Position numbers and translations under genes: made by a program
Shown here: positions 1-12,473 of the stretch, in pieces
How positions within the stretch are numbered: position 1 is the stretch's first letter
How the letters are laid out: every line of letters begins with the position of its first letter
From: Eimeria necatrix
Taxonomy: Eukaryota > Apicomplexa > Conoidasida > Eucoccidiorida > Eimeriidae
Length of the DNA stretch: 64,000 nt
Assembly: GCF_000499385.1 (NCBI RefSeq)
Contig: NW_013651818.1
Location: 7,501-71,500, forward strand
Reading direction: 5' to 3'
Notes under the pieces: model-generated
Told to the model about the DNA's origin: nothing
The model's database searches: none
The model's input: only the letters and a program-made list of their open reading frames with translations

Positions 1-263
1 GATCTACTGCAATGGATTACCCACCTGAGGGGCCCCCGAAACCTGATTTTAGGGGCCCCCAGGGGGCCCATTTAGGGGCTTTTGGGGCCCCCAGGGTACC
101 TAATTTTGGGGGCCCCCAGGGGGCCCCCTGGGGGCCCCTTTTGGGGGGCCCCTAGGGGGCCCCTTTCTTTGTGTGAGAGTTTTATTAGCGAAGTAGTCAA
201 AGGCAATTCTTAGCTGCCGTCCACGTCTAGAGGCCAAGTTCGGGGGCCCCCGAACCAGCAGAA

Positions 264-315
<52 letters not shown>

Positions 316-656
316 GAATGCAACAAAAGCTCAACTTATTGGTTGCTTGTGGCTGTGTCTAAAAACTGCAGCGACGCCAAACTCTAAGATTTAGTTGGGG
401 CCTCCAAGTGGGGCCCCCCTGGGGGCCCCCACAAGGGGGCCCCCCTAAATCCTGAAGTTTAGTACCCTTTTTTAATGCTTATAACTTCTTGGGGGCCCAC
501 CTTGGGGGCCCCTCACCTGGGGGCCCCCCTAAGGGTAGGGGCCCCTCAGGACAGCTGAGGGGGGCCCCACAAAGGGTAGGGGGGACCCGACAGCTGAGGG
601 GGGCCCCACAAAGGGTAGGGGGGACCCCCACACGCCTACTGGCATTGCCTGCAGCA

Positions 657-700
<44 letters not shown>

Positions 701-802
701 AGATTGCTGCTTACACACGTGTTTAGATACGGGCTGCTGCTGCTGCCGATGCTGCTGCTAAAGTTAACTGAAGATGCTTCGCTGTGTCTAAAGACACCAG
801 AG
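1..802. repeat. GC-palindrome and CAG/CTG-rich flank
   Basis: No gene can be supported. The stretch holds dense GGGGGCCCCC-type palindromic blocks (about 20-175, 400-450 and 490-630) separated by a CAG run near 260-315 and a CTG run near 655-705. A near-perfect direct repeat of about 33 bp carrying the words acagctgagg and gggccccacaaag lies at about 550-625. It forms the 3' flank of the minus-strand phosphatase that ends at 803. Open frames here are low-complexity translations of the repeats. Confidence 0.7.
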
Positions 803-836
803 TTATTGGTGGAGTAGCTGCGCCCGATCTGCGGTC

Positions 837-896
<60 letters not shown>

Positions 897-1440
897 TGGG
901 GCCTGTGTCGACACACTGCCCAAAGAGGTCGCCAAGACGAATACGACGCCCAGCAAACAGCTTTTTCTCCGGCTGCTGCTTCTGTTGCTGCTGCTGCTGC
1001 TGCTGCTGCATGCTGCTGCTGCTGCTGCTGCTGACTTCTTTCTTCCGGACAACTCGCGGAGTACACAAGTAGGATGGGACTCCGCCTTCCCCCAGCGCTT
1101 GCGAAGGGCTGTGTTGCAGCAGCAGCAGCAGCAGCACTCTGCGTTTGCCCCTCAGCCAGCAGCGAAGCATTATAAGGTGCTTCGTAATCTAGAGGAGGCA
1201 GCAGCAAAGGAGGGACTTTGCTGGGGCCCCCAAACCTCCGGGGGGGCCCCCCTGGGGCAGCTAAAAAGTTAAAACCCTCTCCAAAGTTGGGGGGCCCCCC
1301 AAGATCGGGGGCCCCCATGGCATTGGGGGCCCCCACGAAGTTCGGGGCCCCCATGGGGTTGGGGGCCCCCTGCAGCAGACTTTGGCGGAGGGAAGCATAT
1401 TGCATGCAGGGGGTGCTGAGCGAAGCAGCAAAAGCGTTGC

Positions 1441-1479
<39 letters not shown>

Positions 1480-1827
1480 ACAGATTACCACCTAGGGAGG
1501 CCCCCTGAGGCCCCCCTAAAGGGGCAACCCCTGGAGGGCCCCCCAGGGGGGCCCCGAGGGGGGCCCCTAGGGGGGCCCCTAGGGGGCCCCCTAAGGGGGC
1601 CCCTAGGGGGGCCCCTGAGGGGGCCCCTAGGGGGCCCCCTAGGGGGGCCCCTAGGGGGGCCCCTGAGGGGGCCCCTGAGGGGGCCCGCAGCAGTGGTCCA
1701 GGTTGGGGACCAGTGGTCAAGCTGGCAGAAGTTGCTGAAGCTGGGGGCCCCCTGGGGGACAGCAAAGGCACAAGAGGTACTGAGGAGAGGTGGGAGCCCC
1801 TTGCTGGCAGATGCACAGCAGCAGCCA

Positions 1828-1892
<65 letters not shown>

Positions 1893-2273
1893 GGGTGCTT
1901 GTATGGAAGCTGCCTGAAGTGGGGGTCGTAGAGTAGCTGCTGCTGGGAAGCAGATAAACAGTCCATCAGCTGCTGCCGTGGCGAGAGCGGCAAGGTCTGC
2001 GGTTTGTGGCTCGCTGGCTGGAGCATCTGCTGCTGCAGCTGTTGCTGCAGCTGTTGCTGCAGCTGTTGCTGCAGCTGTTGCTGCATCATCAGGTGTTGTT
2101 GCAGCTGCTGCTGCAGCAGCGCCTGCTGCTGCTGCTGCTGCTGCGGCCCCGGGTGAGCCTGCAGGTCTTGATGGCTGCTGCAGCTAATATCTGAAAGTGT
2201 TAGTGGAAGTGGAGGCAAAGACTGTCTTTGGAGGTGCAGCAAAGGCCTCGCGTGTGCGTTATTCCTTCCTGCT

Positions 2274-2306
<33 letters not shown>

Positions 2307-2450
2307 CAAGGCCGCCCCACAGTCAACTCAGGTGGATGTACACTTGGGCAGCCCCTGAGACTCGCTGGCTGCTTCCAGCCCCCTCTCTTTTGCCGCACTG
2401 GCTCTGCGCAGTCGCCCCCTAAGTGCTGCTGCTGCTGCTGCTGCTGCTGC

Positions 2451-2489
<39 letters not shown>

Positions 2490-3835
2490 GCGTGCGGGGC
2501 CCCCAGCGTCTTTGAAACGTCGTCTTTCTCTGCTGCATCACACGGCTGGCTCCAAGGGCCTTGAAAGCCCTTCGCTGCTGCTGCTGCTGCTGCTGCTGAG
2601 GCTAGTGCTTGCGGTGCTGCTGCTGCTGCTGCCGGCGCTGCAGCAGCTGCTGCTGCCGCGGGGCTTAGCAGCAGCAGGCTTTTCTCGTGGGTCTTGTCTC
2701 TTTGTTTGTCTCTTTGTTTGTCTCTTTGTTTGTCTCTTTGTTTGTCTCTTTCTTTATCTCTGCTGCGGGTCCTGCTGCTGCTGACATTTATATTGTTGTT
2801 AATTGTATTTATATTAGTGTTGGGCTGGCCGCTGCTGCTGCTGCTGCTGCTGCTGCCGGTCCTCTTTTCCCTGTACTCAAAGGTGGTCCTGTATTCCCTG
2901 CTGTTGCTGGGGCTCCTGCTGCTGCCGCTGCTGCTGCTGCTGCTGCTGCTGCTGCGGTCCGAGGCGAGCTGCCAGGAGCTGCTGCTGCGGCCCTGCTGAG
3001 CAGCAGCAGCAGCAGTTCTTGCTGCTGCCTGCAGCGCCTTTGCTGCGCTGCTGCACGTACACCAGGCGCTGCCTTCTCTTTCTTGTCTCTTCAAACAAGA
3101 GCCAACATGAATTATCATTTCTTTTTCTTTTTCTTTTTCTTTTTCTTTTTCTTTTCTTTCTTGCAAATTTCTCCCTCTCTGCTCTTCTGCTTCTCCGTCG
3201 CGGCCTCTGCTTCTGCTGCTGCTCCTCGTGTCTTGCTGCTTGCTGTCCTTCTGTTTCTGCTGCTGCGCTCTCTGTGCTGCTGCTGCATGTGCAGCAGCAG
3301 CAGCAGCAGCAGCTCTCGCGGCTGCACTCTGCACGCTTTCTCTTTCTTTCGCTGCTGCTGCTTTTCTTCGCGCGGCTGCTGCTGCTGCTGCTGCTGGGCC
3401 TGCTGCTGCTGCTGCTGGAGCTGCTGCTGCTGCTGGGGCTGCTGCTGCTGCTGCTGCTGGGACAGCCAAGTTGAAATCTGCTCCCGCTGCACCTCCCCTA
3501 GTTTTGGACAAAGAAATAACAGCAACAGAAGCGCTGCGTCTGCCGCCCCTTTGCTGTTCTGGCTTGCCAGCAGCAGCAGCAGGTGCAGCAGCAGCAGCAG
3601 GTGCAGCAGCAGCAGCGGGTGCAGCAGCAGCAGCGGGTGCAGCAGCAGCAGCAGGAGTCATCAAAGGGTGTCTCGAGACAGAAGAGCGGCTTGCGGTTCC
3701 GGGCGCTGGGGCTGTTGGTGCTGCTGCTGCTGCTGCTTCTGCTGCTGCAGCTGCTGCTGCTCTTTCGAGCCCCGTATCTTTGCCGCTGCTGCTGCTGACC
3801 ATCTGGCGACGCGTCCGCTGCTCTGCCCGTGCCGG

Positions 3836-3871
<36 letters not shown>

Positions 3872-3971
3872 AGCCTCTGCTGCTGCTGCAGCCTGCACCT
3901 CCCCGTCGCCCCCCTCGCCCGTCTTGAGCGCCGCCTGCGGCGTTGCCCCCCCCTCCGCCTCCCCGCGCGCC

Positions 3972-4023
<52 letters not shown>

Positions 4024-4310
4024 AAGCCTCCCAGGCTGCGCTGATGAGCGAACCCCGCAGCCCCGCGCGCACGTCCGGCAAGCTGCTGAGCTGCTGCAGC
4101 ATGTTTGGCAGCAAATGGAGTTCATCATCTCCGGGGTCTCCGCAAAAAGGCCGCAAGTAAAGTCCGTTTTCAACTTGCGCAGCAAAAGACACGGGGCTGT
4201 TGTCCAGCAGCACGCAGCGGCTCAGCTGCCGCCCCGCAGCAGCAGCGCCCGCCAGGTCCTTCACGTAGTAAAAATTCTCCCCCCACAGCCAGTCCCCCAG
4301 CGCCTCCCCC

Positions 4311-4348
<38 letters not shown>

Positions 4349-4381
4349 GGGGGGGGCAGGCGCGCCGGGGCCTGCGGCTCC

Positions 4382-4429
<48 letters not shown>

Positions 4430-4507
4430 GGCTGCTTCCCCCCCGTCAGCGCTGGCCCCGCCAGGCCCGCTGTCAAGCCCCGGGAGGCCCCCCGCGGCTA
4501 CGGCCGC

Positions 4508-4546
<39 letters not shown>

Positions 4547-4753
4547 GCCCTTGCTCCTGGGAGCCCGCGCGCAGTGCTGCCGGTAAAGCCTGTGGTCGAA
4601 AAGCTGCTGCTCTTCTTCCAAACAATCCAAAATTGGATCTGCATATTCTCGAAGTGCTGCTGTAAAAGCAATAAGTTCGAAGTTGCCGCTGCGGCGCAGC
4701 TCCAGCAGCATGCGGTGGACGAAGGGGCGGAAGTACACGTACAACACGGTGCA

Positions 4754-4806
<53 letters not shown>

Positions 4807-4912
4807 CCGTGCTGCTGCTGCAGGAGCTCCTCGTCGACGTCGTCGCCGTGCCGCTTGCAGCAGCAGCGGGCTCGCGGGCCGCCGCCGACGTGGGGTCCGC
4901 TGCTGCTGCGGG

Positions 4913-4954
<42 letters not shown>

Positions 4955-5254
4955 GTTTGCTGCCAGCCTCGCGGCGCCCCCGAGGCCCGCCTCGCCGCCG
5001 CAGCAGCTGCTGCCGTCTTCGTTCCCCTTGCTGCTGCTGCTGCCGCTGCTGCCGCTGCTGCTGCTGCTGCTGCTGAGGCCGAACTGATCTACAAAAGTAA
5101 AAGTCCTGTCTGGCTGCAGCCCCGGCAGCAGCACAGGAGTAACAAATACAATTGTTTCATCAATGTCTACAAAGACTGTCAGTTTTGCTGCTGGGCTAAA
5201 CGGCAAACAAAGCGGCTCCCCCGGCTCGTACCTGAATGCCACACACAAACGCAC
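803..5254 (-). CDS. FCP1/NIF-type (CTD small phosphatase-like) protein with homopolymer inserts
   Basis: Likely a Mg-dependent aspartate-nucleophile phosphatase of the HAD/FCP1 group, whose best known members dephosphorylate the RNA polymerase II CTD. The catalytic motif VFVDIDETIV (DxDxT-type, Asp at residues 30 and 32) lies near the start. The rest of the domain follows in order: YFRPFVHRML, then FELIAFTAALREYADPILD, then the YVKDL and VLLDNSP motifs near residue 350, then an NMLQQLSSLPDV tail. Between and after these come long poly-Ser, poly-Ala and poly-Gln tracts from CAG runs; the domain itself is only about 200 residues, so most of the 1,480 codons are low-complexity. The frame opens at a GTG, and a good acceptor (ttgtgtgtggcattcag, exon from about 5232) suggests that upstream exons exist, perhaps in the Q-rich frame at 5512-6414. 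The C-terminus is uncertain because CAG runs keep all frames open. Confidence 0.8.
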
Positions 5255-5271
5255 ACAAACACTGCCCCGCT

Positions 5272-5318
<47 letters not shown>

Positions 5319-5511
5319 AGCAGCAGCCTGCTGCTGCTGCTGCTGCTACAGCTATTTGCTGCCCATGGGAACGCAAATTAGGCAGCAGAAAATCTGAGTT
5401 GCAAGCCAACAGCGGCAGTGGCAGCAGGGGAATTTGCTGCTGCTGCTGCTGCTGCAGCAGGAGCAGCAACGCAGCAGGTCGCCAGCCGCGTCTCTGCATT
5501 AAGTGTCCCCA

Positions 5512-5562
5512 CTAGCTCCCCCATGCATGCCTGCTCATGCCACAGCAGCAGCAGCAGCAGCA

Positions 5563-5597
<35 letters not shown>

Positions 5598-5759
5598 AGG
5601 GGGCTGCAAATGCATGCACTTGCCTGCCAGCCTCTCGGTGCTTCTTGACTTCGTCAATTGCCCGAAGGCCCTCAAGAAAGTCTTCAGGCAAACATGACAG
5701 CTCCAGGGGGGCAGCCGAAGAGCTGGGGGCCGCTCCCATCTGCGGCTGCTGCAGCAGCA

Positions 5760-5800
<41 letters not shown>

Positions 5801-6346
5801 GGGTCCTGCTGTTCCTGCTGATCTGGACCCTGCTGCTGCTGATGAGGCGGACTACGTTGGTGTGGAAGCACCTGATGCTGCTGCTTCAGGCGCTGCTGTG
5901 GTTTCTGCTGCTGCTGCTGCTGCTGCGGCTGCAGCTGCGGCTGCTGCTGCTTGTGCTGCTGCTGCGGTTGCTTCTGCAGCTGCTGCTGCGGCTGCTGCTG
6001 CTGAAGCTGCTGCTGCTGCAGCGGTTGGTGTTGCGACTGCTGCCTTTGCTGGCTTGGCTGCCTAGAACGAGCCTGCACTTGCTGTTTTTGCTGCTGCGGC
6101 TGCTGCTGCTGCTGCTGCTGCTGCTTTCTGTGCTCTTGCTGCTGACGGTGGCGGGGGGGGTGCCGCTGGCTGTGCTTGAGTTTGGCCTGAGTGTCTGTCT
6201 TTAGCTGCTGCCTGCACCCGCCAGAAAGCTGCAAAGGAAGAGACCGGGGGGCCCCTTCGGCTGCCAAAGCTTCCTCTGGGGGCCCCCCTCCTGCAGCAAT
6301 GTCAGCAACAGCCAGCAGGGTCATGCCGAAGAACGACAGGTGCAGC

Positions 6347-6382
<36 letters not shown>

Positions 6383-6414
6383 GGTGCAGCAGCACCCACC
6401 ACAGACTGGCGAAT
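5512..6414 (-). CDS. Gln-rich exon, possible N-terminal part of the phosphatase gene
   Basis: An open frame whose upstream stop is preceded by a clean acceptor (ccttttccccccag, exon from 6414). It encodes an Ala run, a short hydrophobic stretch (HLSFFGMTLLAVADIAA), then a strongly Gln-rich region with Arg/His/Lys interruptions, and ends in a more complex segment (LPEDFLEGLRAIDEVKKHRE). That last segment is not pure repeat, which favours real coding. It is on the same strand as the phosphatase frame and about 250 bp upstream of it. It may be the 5' exon of that gene, with the hydrophobic stretch as a membrane anchor as in Dullard-type phosphatases, but I could not match splice phases. It could equally be a separate gene. 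Confidence 0.4.
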
Positions 6415-8050
6415 CTGGGGGGAAAAGGCCTAATCGGCAGCCAGCAGCTGCCGCGGGGTGAACCTGCTGAGGATCTGAAAGGCGCTGCGGATGAGAAGCA
6501 AGAATTCAACGAGAAGCTGAAGTATGAGCTGCTCAAGTTTGGCTATTTGAATCAAAGAAAGTGGAAAAGAAGAAGGCGAAAAAAGCACTTCTGAAACCGA
6601 GAAGCTGCAGCGCGCAGCTCCTGCTTTCCCTTTGGAATTCGTGTTGTTCGGGCGCCGCGATCAGCCCGTTAAAAACGCCCAACACCGACTCAAATAGAGC
6701 TAATTGTGCTTTGGTGGGACTGCTGCAACAAATAAAGGAGTCAGGGAAAAGAAACTAATGAGGATGGAAGAAGAATCGACGCGACGGGGCTGTTACGGAA
6801 CAGACAGAGTCGAGCCGACGCGCTGCGGTGACACCTCGCCATGCTTGCTCGCAAGCGGAAAGGGAATTTAAGCCAATTAAAGCTCTCAAAGCAAAGAAAA
6901 TATTTACTTGTAAGAATCCTATTTAGCGCAGATCGGGGAGAAGCACCTGCAAGAAGCCGACTTCCTCATTCTCGGCTGCCGTGGCTAGCTGGCCAATGGC
7001 AGCTCCTCGCGAAGCTCCGCACGAAATACCTCTTCTTGTAGAGCCCATTAAGCTGAATAAAAGCCTCTTTTTAAAATTAAACTCTAATTTACCCTGTGCG
7101 AAGACGCAATAGTCCGCGGGCGTCACTCGACAGCCACCTAGAGCCGACTCGACTCGGCGCAGGCTTTGCAGCTCCGATCTTCCACTCAGAAACACTCCAT
7201 TCCCTCTGTCGCTTCGCCTTTCTTGTTTAATTCATTATTTATATATTAAAATAAATATTGAGAACCAGTTAACTTTCCAGCTCATGCATGTTGCCGCCGC
7301 CGATGGGAGCTGTGAGCTGTGCTGGCCCCTGACACTTGCGTGTTCCCGTACCAGTACTTTCCCAAGAGGGGCCCGTGTCTTTGTTTCACAGCTGATTGTA
7401 CAAGTCCAATTTGGTCTTTTAAAGCATCCTGAGAGGTAAGTATCTCAAAAACTACCCTTTTTTATCTCCATTAAGAGTTACACAGGTGTTCTTGTTTCTG
7501 AAATCCCTTTGCAAGTTGCTTGGGTCTCGGGAACACCCGCGCAATCAGAAAATCTAAAGCCACAGTTGTGCACATTTGCAGATAACAAAAGGAACAAAAA
7601 ATAATCCTAATAAGTCGAAAAGAGCAAAAAAAAACAGAAATGTGGCTTTCCTTTCAAGTATTCATCAACTGGAGTCGCAGAAACAAAAAAAGAAAGAAAA
7701 GTTCATCTTTATATCTCATTATTTGCAAAAGATCTGCTGCAAAATGGCCTACAGAAGCAGAATTGGCCAAGTTTGAGCCGTGGAAACTTCAGTGTACTTC
7801 ATGTTTCGGACTTGTGCAAATTCGCGTCTTGTGCATTTAAGAAGAATAAAATGGTAATTTCGAAATATAAATGCAGCAATTTGTTCACTGCTGCAGTCAT
7901 AAGCAGCTAAAGGACTGCGAGATTTTGCAAATAAAAAATAAAAGTTATTTTCCTAAGTAAGAAACTCCAGCAGGTCTTGTGGGCCGCTGCAGCCAAAAGA
8001 AGCAAAAGTGGTGAAGCAAATGCTTTGGAGTTTATTTGAATGGTTAGTTG
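6415..8050. other. Intergenic, mostly AT-rich, no gene seen
   Basis: The left part (to about 7200) has mixed composition with short open frames that show no family features. From about 7200 the sequence becomes AT-rich with scattered poly-A. It separates the minus-strand phosphatase region from the tandem-repeat block. I see no RNA gene or coding exon I can defend. Confidence 0.5.
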
Positions 8051-8212
8051 GTTGTCTTTAAACATTTCTTTTTAGTTTTAGTTTCTTAAACATTCAACTT
8101 TGTAGTTTGTTGTCTTTAAACATTTCTTTCCACTTTTAGTTTCTTAAACACTTAACTTGTTAGTTTGTTGTCTTTAAACATTTCTTTCCACTTTTAGTTT
8201 CTTAAACAGCAG
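8051..8212. repeat. 58-bp tandem repeat, about 2.8 copies
   Basis: Units begin with gttgtctttaaacatttctt at 8051, 8109 and 8167, giving a 58-bp period. Copies two and three are nearly identical over the core (ccacttttagtttcttaaac) and copy one is slightly diverged. No coding potential is evident. Confidence 0.85.
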
Positions 8213-8339
8213 TGAATGAGCCTTCGGACTCAGTCGAATTTCCGAGTTCAACTTCTTTCAACTTCTTCTGCAAGTCTTCTCCCCATTTAAACTCGCCACT
8301 CAGTTTCCCAGAGCCTACACTTTTTGCTAACAGAAAAAT

Positions 8340-8745
8340 ATCAAACAATTTAAAAAATTTAAACAATTTAAACACTTTAAACAATTCAAATACTTTGAAC
8401 AATTTAAACAATTTAAACACTTTAAACACTTTAAACACTTTAAACATAAATTTGTGAAATTTGGTAAATTTGTTAAATTTGTGAAATTTGTTAAATTTGA
8501 CTTTAAACCATTTAAACAATTTAAACACTTTAAACAATTTAAACACTTTAAACCATTTAAACAATTTAAACACTTTAAACAATTTAAACACTTTAAACAA
8601 TTTAAACACTTTAAACCATTTAAACGGTTTAAACACTTTAAACAATTTAAACAATTTAAACAATTTAAACACTTTAAGCACTTTAAACGATTTAAACACT
8701 TTAAACAATTTAAACAATTTAAACAATTAAAACAATTTAAATTTA
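8340..8745. repeat. 9-bp minisatellite based on AATTTAAAC/ACTTTAAAC
   Basis: About forty units of a 9-mer, mainly AATTTAAAC, ACTTTAAAC and CATTTAAAC, with a variant patch at 8454-8500 (AAATTTGTT/AAATTTGTG). Because the period is a multiple of three, every frame on both strands stays open and gives periodic peptides (FKH-FKQ, LNTLNN, KVFKLF). Each unit carries the self-complementary core TTTAAA. The long open frames here are best read as by-products of the repeat. Confidence 0.9.
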
Positions 8746-8924
8746 ATAGTGCTGCAAGTAAAGTCACTGCAAGCCGCAGTGCAGCCACAGAATAAGTGAA
8801 AGACTTTAACTTTATTCTTAAAGAGATGCACAAATGCCCAAAGTTATTTGACTTTGACTTTAAGGCTGCAGCTCTATGAGATAATAAATCAACTTGAATA
8901 TTAAAAGCTTTTGCAAAAGGCTGT

Positions 8925-9296
8925 GGGCGAATAAAAAGTGGCAAAAGAAAAGATAAAATGAAAACTATTAATTAAAAAGTGGCAAAAGAAAAGATAAAAT
9001 AAAAACTGTTAATTAAAAAGTGGCAAAAAAACCAAAATAAAAAAGCAATAATTGAAAAGAGGCAAAAGAAAAGACAAAATAAAAAACCATTAATTAAAAT
9101 GCGGCGGAAGAAAAGATAAAATAAAAAACTATTGATTAAAAAGTGGCAAAAGAAAACATAAAATAAAAAAGCAATAACTGAAAAGAGGCAAAAGAAAAGA
9201 GAAAATGAAAAACCATTAATTAAAATGCGGCGAAAGAAAAGATAAAATAAAAAACTATTAATTAAAAAGTGGCAAAAGAAAAGATAAAATAAAAAA
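8925..9296. repeat. A-rich tandem repeat of about 42 bp with a 127-bp higher-order unit
   Basis: About nine units with the core agtggcaaaagaaaagataa followed by an AT-rich linker. Between about 9051 and 9296 a three-unit block (variants with gaggc, gcggc and gtggc) occurs twice, with starts about 127 bp apart, so the array shows higher-order structure. It is non-coding as far as I can see. Confidence 0.85.
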
Positions 9297-11133
9297 CAAC
9301 TATTTGGAAGTGAAGATTGTGCAATTTGAATATTTAAAAGCGGCTAAAGAATGTCCTAAATGGCATATTACAAAACAAAACTCTTGCCATTAGCATCTTT
9401 GCTTCTCCACAAAGAATAAAGTTATTTGCATTTCCTGGAAATGAAAATTTAAAAGAAAAGTTGTTTGCATTTTCCGAAAATGAAAAGTTCAAATAATATA
9501 AATATAGATTGAAAGAGAAGCGCCCAACAAAAGGCGTCGCTGCTGCACCTTTTGGGTGTTTTTTGTTTTCTTTTTGGGCCCTTTAAAGATACAATTTTGA
9601 GTTTTATTTTAATTACTTTGAAGTGTTATTTGTTTTCTTTTTGGATCCTTTTGAAGGTGCAATTTTCATTTTAATTCCATTTTGTTTTATTTATTTTTGC
9701 TGCGAGTTGTCAAAACTAGTTGGGGGCCACCGCGGGGACTCTGCGAAAAAAATACTTCGCCAAAAGTTGGCCTTTAATGCAACAAATGAGGGACTTTAGT
9801 TTGGAGAAATATATTTAAAGAACAAAAGAACAACAGCAAAACGAGGGCACAGAGAGCGGCCAAAAGGGCCGCCAGTTGAAGTTCGAAAACGCGGAAATAA
9901 AAACAAATGAACGAAATATTCAATAGGAGTCCATGTGCACCATACTGCGTTCAGGTGTATGTACAGGGGTCCTTGAATTCGTTTTTTATTTTTTTTTCCC
10001 ATTTTTTTTTTCCCTTTTAATTCCTTTCATTGCAAAAGACTTTCCACTCTTCAAAACCCGCACTCTGCAGCTCCAGAGGCCCACTTCAGAGGGCCTCCGT
10101 CTCAGAGTTTAACTCGCAAAAGACTCTGGAGTTCAGTTCTTAAGACTCCGTTTTAAAAACTTCAATTTATTGCCAAGTCCCCCGTGGCCCAGGGCTGCAG
10201 AGCCCCTCGTGGGGGGCTTTATTAGCCAATTAAAGTATGTTTGGCCGCGTGGCTTTCTGCTGCAGCAGATTTGCCTGAGAGGCAGTGCTGCTGCAGCAAG
10301 CCCGCTGCTGCAGATTCGTCCAATTTGTGGTCTTTTGGGTTTAAATTTGGGTTTAAATTAATAAATAATTTAAATATTTTCTTTTTATTTGCAAATTGCT
10401 GCAGCTTTTGGCGCACTTGGGGGGCCCAGCCAGCCGTGGGGCCCCAGCACAAGACCCCAGCTGCTGCAGGGTGGTGGTGGTGGTAGTTTGTATGCGCGTT
10501 CGCTGGCTGGCTCGGCCTCGGCAGTTCCTCTGGAGTTAATAAATTGAAAACATGAATTGTTTAACTTCGAAAAAATAAGGAAATTAATCAATGCATCCAT
10601 TAACTGCGCTTTCCCACACACAACCACCCCGCCTAGCCAGGGGCTGTTGCTGTCTCAACTTTCCGCCGGGGCCGAAGGCCTTCTCTCTGCCGGCTATTTG
10701 CGGCGACCAAGACAAAAGTAGAATAATTAAAATGAATTAATTATTAATTGGGGATAAATAAAGGAGATAAGCCGCAGACGCAGCCCTCCGCAGGGCGAAG
10801 CCAACATGTGACACCTCAACACCCAGGTGAACATACACCTCAATTTTTTCCGCCGGCTTTCCGAAGTTTTTTCAAAAGTGAATCAAATAAATAAAAAACA
10901 AAACTTGGCGCTGCTGGAATGGCCTCAAAGGGACTCCGGGGGGGGCCATTACACGCGGCTGTGAGGCCAGAAGCTTGGGAACTAACTGGCAAACGGCAGC
11001 GGGAAACCAGCTATAGACTTCCAGATCTGCTTCTGTTTATTTAATTATTCTTTTTGTTTTATTTTGCTGCTTCTGCATTTGACTTTTTTCCGCTGCATGC
11101 ACTCATTTGCTTCCTCCTGGCTCCCTCTTCTCG
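9297..11133. other. Intergenic AT-rich region, no gene seen
   Basis: AT-rich with poly-T and poly-A stretches, a GC-richer island near 10,170-10,500 with short CTGCTG runs, and two near-palindromes of the recurring type (about 9952-9968 and 10825-10840). Open frames are short and featureless. Confidence 0.5.
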
Positions 11134-11176
11134 GGGTGTATGGACACCTCCCCCTTCTCGGGGTGTATGGACACCT
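11134..11176. repeat. Duplicated 27-bp unit with near-palindrome GGGTGTATGGACACCT
   Basis: The unit ctcggggtgtatggacacct occurs at 11131-11149 and again at 11158-11176, ten bases before the ATG at 11185. Each copy holds the near-palindrome GGGTGTATGGACACCT, which recurs elsewhere in the window. The position fits a promoter or 5'UTR element, which is inference. Confidence 0.6.
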
Positions 11177-11184
11177 CACCAGCC

Positions 11185-11275
11185 ATGTCGCGCGCCAGCT
11201 GGCTGAAGGATTGGCTTCCTCGGCTGCTGCTGAATCCATTTCGCTCTTCTCTTTCAAAGAAAAGAAAAGCTGAAG

Positions 11276-11325
<50 letters not shown>

Positions 11326-11426
11326 GATGCGGCTCATCCGTTCAAGAAGCTGCGGCAGCAAATTCCATCGAGAGCAAACGACAGACCTGCAGCCACACCG
11401 AGTTCGCTTTCTGCTGCTCACAGCTC

Positions 11427-11464
<38 letters not shown>

Positions 11465-11561
11465 GTGGAGTCTACGCGGCTCGTTCGTTAAGGGCTCATC
11501 AATTGACTCCTCTTGTTCACAAGGTGAGAAGGCCCTTCTCCTGACTTGCCTGCATTTGTAT

Positions 11562-11606
<45 letters not shown>

Positions 11607-11742
11607 ATTATTCTTTGGGTGTTTGTGACTTTGCTGCATCTCAGTGCCGAGACGCGGAGATAAACAAAATTGAAAAAGTCAAAACTAAGCAAGCAGCAAG
11701 CCGCGGGGTGTACAGACAGCTGCATTCCAAGACACAAGGCCT

Positions 11743-11778
<36 letters not shown>

Positions 11779-11938
11779 GCTAGTGCCTCCGCTGTCGCTG
11801 CAGCAGCTGCAGCAGAATCCGCAGCACCCTCGACCTTTCCCCAGCTTGCTGCCTGCTGCTGCTGCTGCTGCTGCTGCTGTGGAGAAGCCGCAAACGAGTG
11901 TTTTCCTCTGCAAAGGTCCAGCAGCAACTGCAAACACT

Positions 11939-11981
<43 letters not shown>

Positions 11982-12053
11982 GCGGCTTGTCCAGCAACTC
12001 TGTCGCCGCACTGCGGGGCAACCGCCTGCACCCTCTGCCCGCAACTGCTGCTG

Positions 12054-12110
<57 letters not shown>

Positions 12111-12431
12111 GGTCTACCTCGTCGCTGCCGCTGCTGCCGCGCCTCTTTGCTGCTTCTCCTTTGAGGAGCCGCAGCACTTCGGCGTTGCCTCTGTTGGCTC
12201 CAGCAGCAAACAGGCCCCCGGCTCTACTCCCCCAGCAGCAGCAGCAGCAGCAACTGCAGCAGCAGCAGCAGCTACAGCAGCAGCAGCAGCAGCAGCAGCA
12301 GCTGTTTCTTGGGCGGCAGCAAGGGCAAGCAGCAAAGCTGCGGAACAGCAGCCGAACTGAGGCGGAGAATGCACAGCGACCTCCGAGGCCTCTCGAGTGC
12401 AGCAGCAAAAGCTTCAGCATCAGCAGCAGCT

Positions 12432-12473
<42 letters not shown>

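Noticed and set aside
2687..5320. Very long plus-strand frames over the phosphatase gene
   Set aside because: They are antisense translations of CAG runs (poly-Cys/Leu/Ala). The phosphatase motifs are on the minus strand.
8202..8944. Lys/Phe- and Leu/Asn-rich open frames of up to 205 codons
   Set aside because: By-products of the 9-bp minisatellite, open on both strands; no start context or splice support.
8340..9296. CRISPR-like array
   Set aside because: Units are contiguous or nearly so, with no unique spacers; this is a eukaryotic tandem repeat region.
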